From assembly GCA_014379305.1 (NCBI GenBank), contig JACMMB010000136.1, positions 1-19,725 of the forward strand: DNA of 19,725 nt, written 5' to 3'. Made by a program: the position numbers and the translations under genes. Each line of letters opens with the position of its first letter. Position 1 is the stretch's first letter. The notes beneath the pieces are model-generated. The model saw only the letters and a list, made by a program, of their open reading frames with translations, ran no database searches and was not told the DNA's origin. The DNA comes from Akkermansiaceae bacterium (lineage in GTDB: Bacteria; Verrucomicrobiota; Verrucomicrobiia; Verrucomicrobiales; Akkermansiaceae). This document shows positions 15,781 through 19,725 of the stretch, piece by piece.

Positions 15781-18700
15781 TTACTTCCGGCTGCTCAATA
15801 GATAAGCCATCAGGCTGGCCAAGTCATCGGAGTTCAAAGTTTCACCAAAGGTCGGTGGCATCAGGCTGGCGGGAATGGTTTTTTGTTCCTTCACGTCTGT
15901 CTTTGAGAGTTTGGTTTGCTTGGCGGACAAATCCATCACGGTCAGGTTGTCCGGGTCTTCGGAGCGCAGCATGCCGGCAAGGACCGTGCCGTCATTGCGG
16001 GTGTAAAGCCGGACCTGGAATGCCGGATCAACGACGCGGTTGGGATCAAGGACGTCCTCTAACAGGCGTTCGAGACCGCGATTGCCCGCACCATCGAGCT
16101 GCGGGCCGATGAGATTTCCCACTTGGCCGATTTGATGGCACATGGCGCATTGCGTTTGAAAAACAGTTGCTCCCCGCTCCACGTCGTGTGGCAGCGTTGG
16201 CCACGATTCCATGAACGAGGCGATCTTTTTATCCGCTTCGCCGGATGCGGGTGTCAGCCCGGTGGTCAGTTTCGTCACGCGTTGTTGGATATTTTCGCCG
16301 CGCTCTTTCAAAGTGGTTGCCAAAGAAGGGACAAGCAGGAGGCGCGCGGTTTTCGGCTGATTTTCAATCAATTGAAGCAGCATGGGTATGCCTTCCGGCT
16401 TACGCACGAGAGCCTCGGCGAAAATCAGTTGCGAGCGGCTGGAAGCGGCGGCGAACCACACCTGGGTCAAGGCGGGAATGTCAGCCTTGGCAGCGAAGGG
16501 AGCTGGTGGCGGCTCGGGAACCTGGGCAAGGGCATCCAAATACAAGTCGCCGGAAAAGCTGGCCAAAGCCTGGTAAATAGCGCTGGAGGCCATTGCTGCT
16601 GGCGGGTCATTTTTCAGGATAGCTTGGAACTTGCCAGCCAAGCCGGTGGTTTTCAATGCACGGGCGATGGCTGCGGCGTTCAACAGACGATTGTCGCGGC
16701 TGGATTTGTTAAAGTTTTCCGGCCGGATAACCGGTGGCTCCACGCGCCCGATGGCAAGCCAAGCGTATGCTGCGCCTGAGTCTGCATCAACAATGGAAAG
16801 CCGGACTTTTCGTCCGCGCTCGGTCGGGAAACCCCAGAGGATGATTTGGGCCGTATCGTCACGCGGCGCTGCAGCCTCACGCAAGATTTCTCCGGTTTCC
16901 CCGTCCTGTAGCAGGACTTTATTCAGGCCCTTGGCTGGCTGAGATGTGTCTCCGTCGTGGCCGCAAAGATAGAAGGAAAGCGTTTCCGGCAGCTCAAAGA
17001 TCGGTGATTGCAGCGTTCCGGTTCGAGCTTCGCCGGGCGGGCCTCCACCAGCCGGAAGACTGGAAAGGAAGGCGGCGGTGCGGCCGTCTTCACACTTGCG
17101 CTCCTGCACGGAGAAGAACGGGCTGTCGTCCGGTTTATCCGGGGATTCAAACTTCCAAAGACTTGTCGCAGGGATCGTTTCAATTAGTTTCACGACGAGT
17201 TTGCCTCCCCATCTGCGTATGGCTTCCGGTAATTTGGAGACTCCCGCGCCGCACCCATCAAGCAAGGCGAGGAAGATGGTGGATTGTGTTTCGGGATCAT
17301 CCGGCCAATTTTTTTGCGCCAGTTCTGACAGGGGTTTCGCAGCCGCGTTGCCAAGTTGCCTGGCGATTTGGGTGGCGATCGTCGAAAGCTGCTCCGCGGG
17401 CAGCGGATGATGGGGAATGTAGGAAAGGAGAAAAGTTGCGGAGGCCTGGCTCGGCACGGCGAGGCAGATGTTGGCGAGGTCCGCCTGATTTTCGGGACTC
17501 AGTTTTTCCGGTAATTTGGAGAAGGCCTCCGGCAGTTTCAAATGATTGCGAATGGCGATGCGGATGGTATGCCGCAGGTGGGTATCCGGCGCCGGGCACT
17601 GCTCGAGAGATGCCAGCAGGGAATGCATTGATTCGGACGAAGGATGGAGGCCCAGGGCTTCCGCGGCGGCGCGTTTTACGCGGGAATGTTGATCTGATAA
17701 TGCCAACACGGCATGCTCGCGATCGGCAGCGTTCCATTCGGTTTTTTCCGCGAGGAAGTGCAGTGACAAGCTTTTTTGCGGATCTGTTGAATCGGAAACT
17801 GGCGGTTGAAAAGGTATTTTCGCCGCAACCGTGCGTGACTCCACTTTTACGTTTGGCGGGACGAGACGCCAGATGCGCCCGCGCTCCCGGTCGCGGCCCG
17901 GATGCGTAAGGGGAACTTCGTAGTGACCGATGATACGGTTGTAAAAATCCGCGATATACAGCGCGCCATCAGGTCCGATTTGCAGATCGACAGGGCGGAA
18001 CCAAGGGTCATCACAGCTTACCAGATCCGGTTCTTCGCGTGCGGTGGGAGTCGCGCCATTCCAGAGCATCGTATCACGATTGATGCGGCTGGTGACCACA
18101 TTGCCGATAAAAATAGTATCGTCCCACTCTTTCCCCCATACGCCGTTTTCCAAAATGACGATGCCCGAGATTCCAGTGGAACTATGGCTGTGTTGCATCA
18201 GCGTAGGCGCGTAACCCATGCCGTCATGAGGGTTGCCGAAGCTTGGGTAGCAAGCACCGCGTATGAGCTGATAGATGGGCGCGCTGTGGCAGTCCGCCGA
18301 GTAAAGGCTGCCCCAACTATCGAAGGCGATGCCGAAGGGGTTGACCTGGCCCCAACTGTAAGGCTCCACCCGGGAGCCGTCCGGCCGAAAGCGAAAGACA
18401 TTGCCTGATGTGAGGTCAAGCGTGCTGCCATCGCGCGCCTTGAAATGGGAGGTGTTGCTGAACCCGTGGGTTGCGTAAACCCAGCCGTCCGAACGCAGGC
18501 GCATGGATGAAATCATTCCGTGGGTGTCTTTCTCGTATCCCAGCGGACCGAAAAGAATTTCCTTGCGATCGGATTTCCCATCCTTGTCGTCATCATAAAA
18601 ACGCCAGATATTTGGAATGCTCCAAGCAATGCAGCCGCCATCCGGCATCGGCAGGACACCGGTAGGCACGTTCAGGCCTTCGGCGAACGGGCGGATTGTT

Positions 18701-19032
18701 GTGGCACGGCCATTTTCATCAAAGTCTGACATGATCAGGATCTTGTCTCTACCCGGTTTGTCCAAGGGCGCGGCATAAGGGTATTCAAGCGAACTGGTCA
18801 CCCAAAGCCGTCCCTTTTCATCGAAGGCCATGTTCATTGGCTTGTGCATGTCGGGCTCGGCGGCAACCAGCTGCATTTTGAAGCCTGCTGGAAACTGGAA
18901 CCGGGCAAGCTCCTGCTCCTGGGATTGCGCTTCCGTGGCGCGAACGAGAGAAGCGTCCAACTCCTTGGCGGCATGGACGGGAAGGATCGTAGTTACGAGG
19001 AAGAAGAGGGCGGAAAGTCGGTTAGAAGACAT
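15781..19032 (-). CDS. Secreted dehydrogenase-like propeller / HEAT / c-type haem protein
   Basis: A 1083-residue exported protein of the PVC-type haem-binding CxxCH family. Residues 1-21 are a signal peptide (cleavage near VHA-A). Residues 45-390 form a membrane-bound-dehydrogenase-like propeller (TIGR02604 type; PMNMAFDEKGRLWV, FRPVDLQIGPDGALYIADF). Residues 430-620 are helical repeats. Residues 635-770 look like a beta-sandwich module (LSFYLCGHDG, VDADSGAAYAWLAIG), possibly carbohydrate-binding. More helices follow. A haem module sits at 950-1080 with CAMCH (Cys962, Cys965, His966) and likely distal Met1058. It lacks the DUF1080 domain of its downstream neighbour. The physiological substrate of this family is not established. 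It lies 88 bp after the actP-like gene on the same strand. Confidence 0.9.
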   Translation of the reverse strand: MSSNRLSALFFLVTTILPVHAAKELDASLVRATEAQSQEQELARFQFPAGFKMQLVAAEPDMHKPMNMAFDEKGRLWVTSSLEYPYAAPLDKPGRDKILIMSDFDENGRATTIRPFAEGLNVPTGVLPMPDGGCIAWSIPNIWRFYDDDKDGKSDRKEILFGPLGYEKDTHGMISSMRLRSDGWVYATHGFSNTSHFKARDGSTLDLTSGNVFRFRPDGSRVEPYSWGQVNPFGIAFDSWGSLYSADCHSAPIYQLIRGACYPSFGNPHDGMGYAPTLMQHSHSSTGISGIVILENGVWGKEWDDTIFIGNVVTSRINRDTMLWNGATPTAREEPDLVSCDDPWFRPVDLQIGPDGALYIADFYNRIIGHYEVPLTHPGRDRERGRIWRLVPPNVKVESRTVAAKIPFQPPVSDSTDPQKSLSLHFLAEKTEWNAADREHAVLALSDQHSRVKRAAAEALGLHPSSESMHSLLASLEQCPAPDTHLRHTIRIAIRNHLKLPEAFSKLPEKLSPENQADLANICLAVPSQASATFLLSYIPHHPLPAEQLSTIATQIARQLGNAAAKPLSELAQKNWPDDPETQSTIFLALLDGCGAGVSKLPEAIRRWGGKLVVKLIETIPATSLWKFESPDKPDDSPFFSVQERKCEDGRTAAFLSSLPAGGGPPGEARTGTLQSPIFELPETLSFYLCGHDGDTSQPAKGLNKVLLQDGETGEILREAAAPRDDTAQIILWGFPTERGRKVRLSIVDADSGAAYAWLAIGRVEPPVIRPENFNKSSRDNRLLNAAAIARALKTTGLAGKFQAILKNDPPAAMASSAIYQALASFSGDLYLDALAQVPEPPPAPFAAKADIPALTQVWFAAASSRSQLIFAEALVRKPEGIPMLLQLIENQPKTARLLLVPSLATTLKERGENIQQRVTKLTTGLTPASGEADKKIASFMESWPTLPHDVERGATVFQTQCAMCHQIGQVGNLIGPQLDGAGNRGLERLLEDVLDPNRVVDPAFQVRLYTRNDGTVLAGMLRSEDPDNLTVMDLSAKQTKLSKTDVKEQKTIPASLMPPTFGETLNSDDLASLMAYLLSSRK

Positions 19033-19120
19033 GGGTGGGCCACTTGTAATGAATTTCCCAGCTTACAGATAATCTTAAACTGTGCAAATTTCCGCGCCAG
19101 AGCTTTTTGAAAACCTTGGA

Positions 19121-19725
19121 TCAATGCGCCGGGCCTTGATGCTCCTGAATGTATTCCTGTTTTAAACCAAGAGCTTCGGGTGCGTGGAGCACGAGCATTT
19201 TCATCCGCACATCCTCGGGAATGGAAACCCGGGTGGCCTTGGAAACAATTACCATCAGCAGGATCGCGGTGGGAACAGTCCAGATCGCAGGTTGCTCGGA
19301 AAGGATGCGGAGCAGGGGATGGGCTTTCCAAAACAGGGTCAAGGGATCCGGCACCCAGGTGATTCCCGCCTTCAAAGCGGCAGCCTGGCCACTCTTGGCG
19401 ATAATGTCACTCAGGCTGGTGACGGTCACGCAGACGAGCGCCAGCACGCCGCCGGCAAGCATCCCGGTCGCGGCGCCCTTCATCGTCATTCCGCGCCACC
19501 ATGCGCTCATAAACAACAGCGGAAAGTAGCTGGCGGCGGCGATGGCAAAAGCCTGGCCGACCATGAAATTGATGTCGAGCAGCTCTACTTGTGTGCCCAG
19601 CAACGTGGCCACACCGCCCACGAGAACTGCGGAGATCCGGAACATCCGCATCCGTTGCTCCGGGGTCGCCTTGGGCCTGAGCATGCGGCCATAAATGTCG
19701 TGCGCCACCGCGCCGGTCATCGAGA
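19121..19725 (-). CDS. actP: Sodium/solute symporter, ActP-type, C-terminal part (runs off the right edge)
   Basis: The last 200 or so residues of a sodium:solute symporter (SSS family) most like the cation/acetate symporter ActP, an inner-membrane importer of short carboxylates. The segment opens SMTGAVAHDIYG, close to the conserved SAxAHDLY motif of ActP. At least four hydrophobic helices follow: ISAVLVGGVATLLGT, FMVGQAFAIAAASYFPLLF, MLAGGVLALVCVTV and VPTAILLMVIV. The frame stays open to the window edge, so the Met at 19720 is internal, not the start. The substrate assignment comes from sequence resemblance only. It is the first visible gene of the minus-strand array, and any promoter would lie outside the window. 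Confidence 0.85.
   Translation of the reverse strand, partial: SMTGAVAHDIYGRMLRPKATPEQRMRMFRISAVLVGGVATLLGTQVELLDINFMVGQAFAIAAASYFPLLFMSAWWRGMTMKGAATGMLAGGVLALVCVTVTSLSDIIAKSGQAAALKAGITWVPDPLTLFWKAHPLLRILSEQPAIWTVPTAILLMVIVSKATRVSIPEDVRMKMLVLHAPEALGLKQEYIQEHQGPAH

Noticed and set aside
1..19725. CRISPR arrays, insertion sequences, phage genes
   Set aside because: No regularly spaced direct repeats, transposase or integrase motifs, or phage structural proteins were seen.

Overview
The window looks like chromosomal DNA from a member of the Verrucomicrobiota, possibly near Luteolibacter or Haloferula. The main evidence is a pair of very large secreted proteins of the 'Pirellula/Verrucomicrobium type' (sorbosone-dehydrogenase-like propeller, HEAT repeats, CxxCH haem module), one of them fused to a 3-keto-disaccharide hydrolase (DUF1080) domain. 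Most starts also lack a Shine-Dalgarno sequence. I see no insertion sequence, phage gene or CRISPR array.

Layout. Minus strand, 1-1245: the 5' end of argG (argininosuccinate synthase), preceded by a lipoprotein of the serine-hydrolase (alpha/beta) fold. Plus strand, 1405-9165: a 1905-residue bacterial alpha-2-macroglobulin with an intact thioester motif, tRNA-Thr(CGT), a CAP-domain lipoprotein, rnhB (RNase HII), yraN (nuclease-like) and tRNA-Leu(CAG). Minus strand, 9186-19725: five genes facing the same way with gaps of 17-88 bp. In transcription order they are a truncated actP-type sodium/solute symporter, a secreted dehydrogenase-like cytochrome, a second such cytochrome fused to DUF1080, a LysM envelope protein and a GH1 beta-glycosidase.

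The standout is the GH1 gene (9186-11330). Its TIM barrel is split by about 265 residues that read as a periplasmic-binding-protein domain of the SBP_bac_3 (amino-acid binding) type, in circularly permuted order. The C-terminal three-quarters of the binding protein comes first, then a glycine/arginine-rich linker, then its N-terminal quarter. The two barrel halves together are about 449 residues, normal for GH1, and both catalytic glutamates are present. The permuted domain would begin and end at adjacent points of its own fold, so it could sit in the barrel as a plug-in lobe. There is no signal peptide, so this would be a cytosolic glycosidase with a built-in small-molecule sensor. The DNA for the linker holds a perfect 12-bp-arm palindrome, which may be a relic of how the fusion arose.

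Working together: the two secreted cytochromes suggest oxidation, and perhaps cleavage, of glycosides in the periplasm. The cytosolic GH1 would then hydrolyse imported glycosides under control of a ligand sensed by its inserted domain. This link rests on gene order and family knowledge and is inference.
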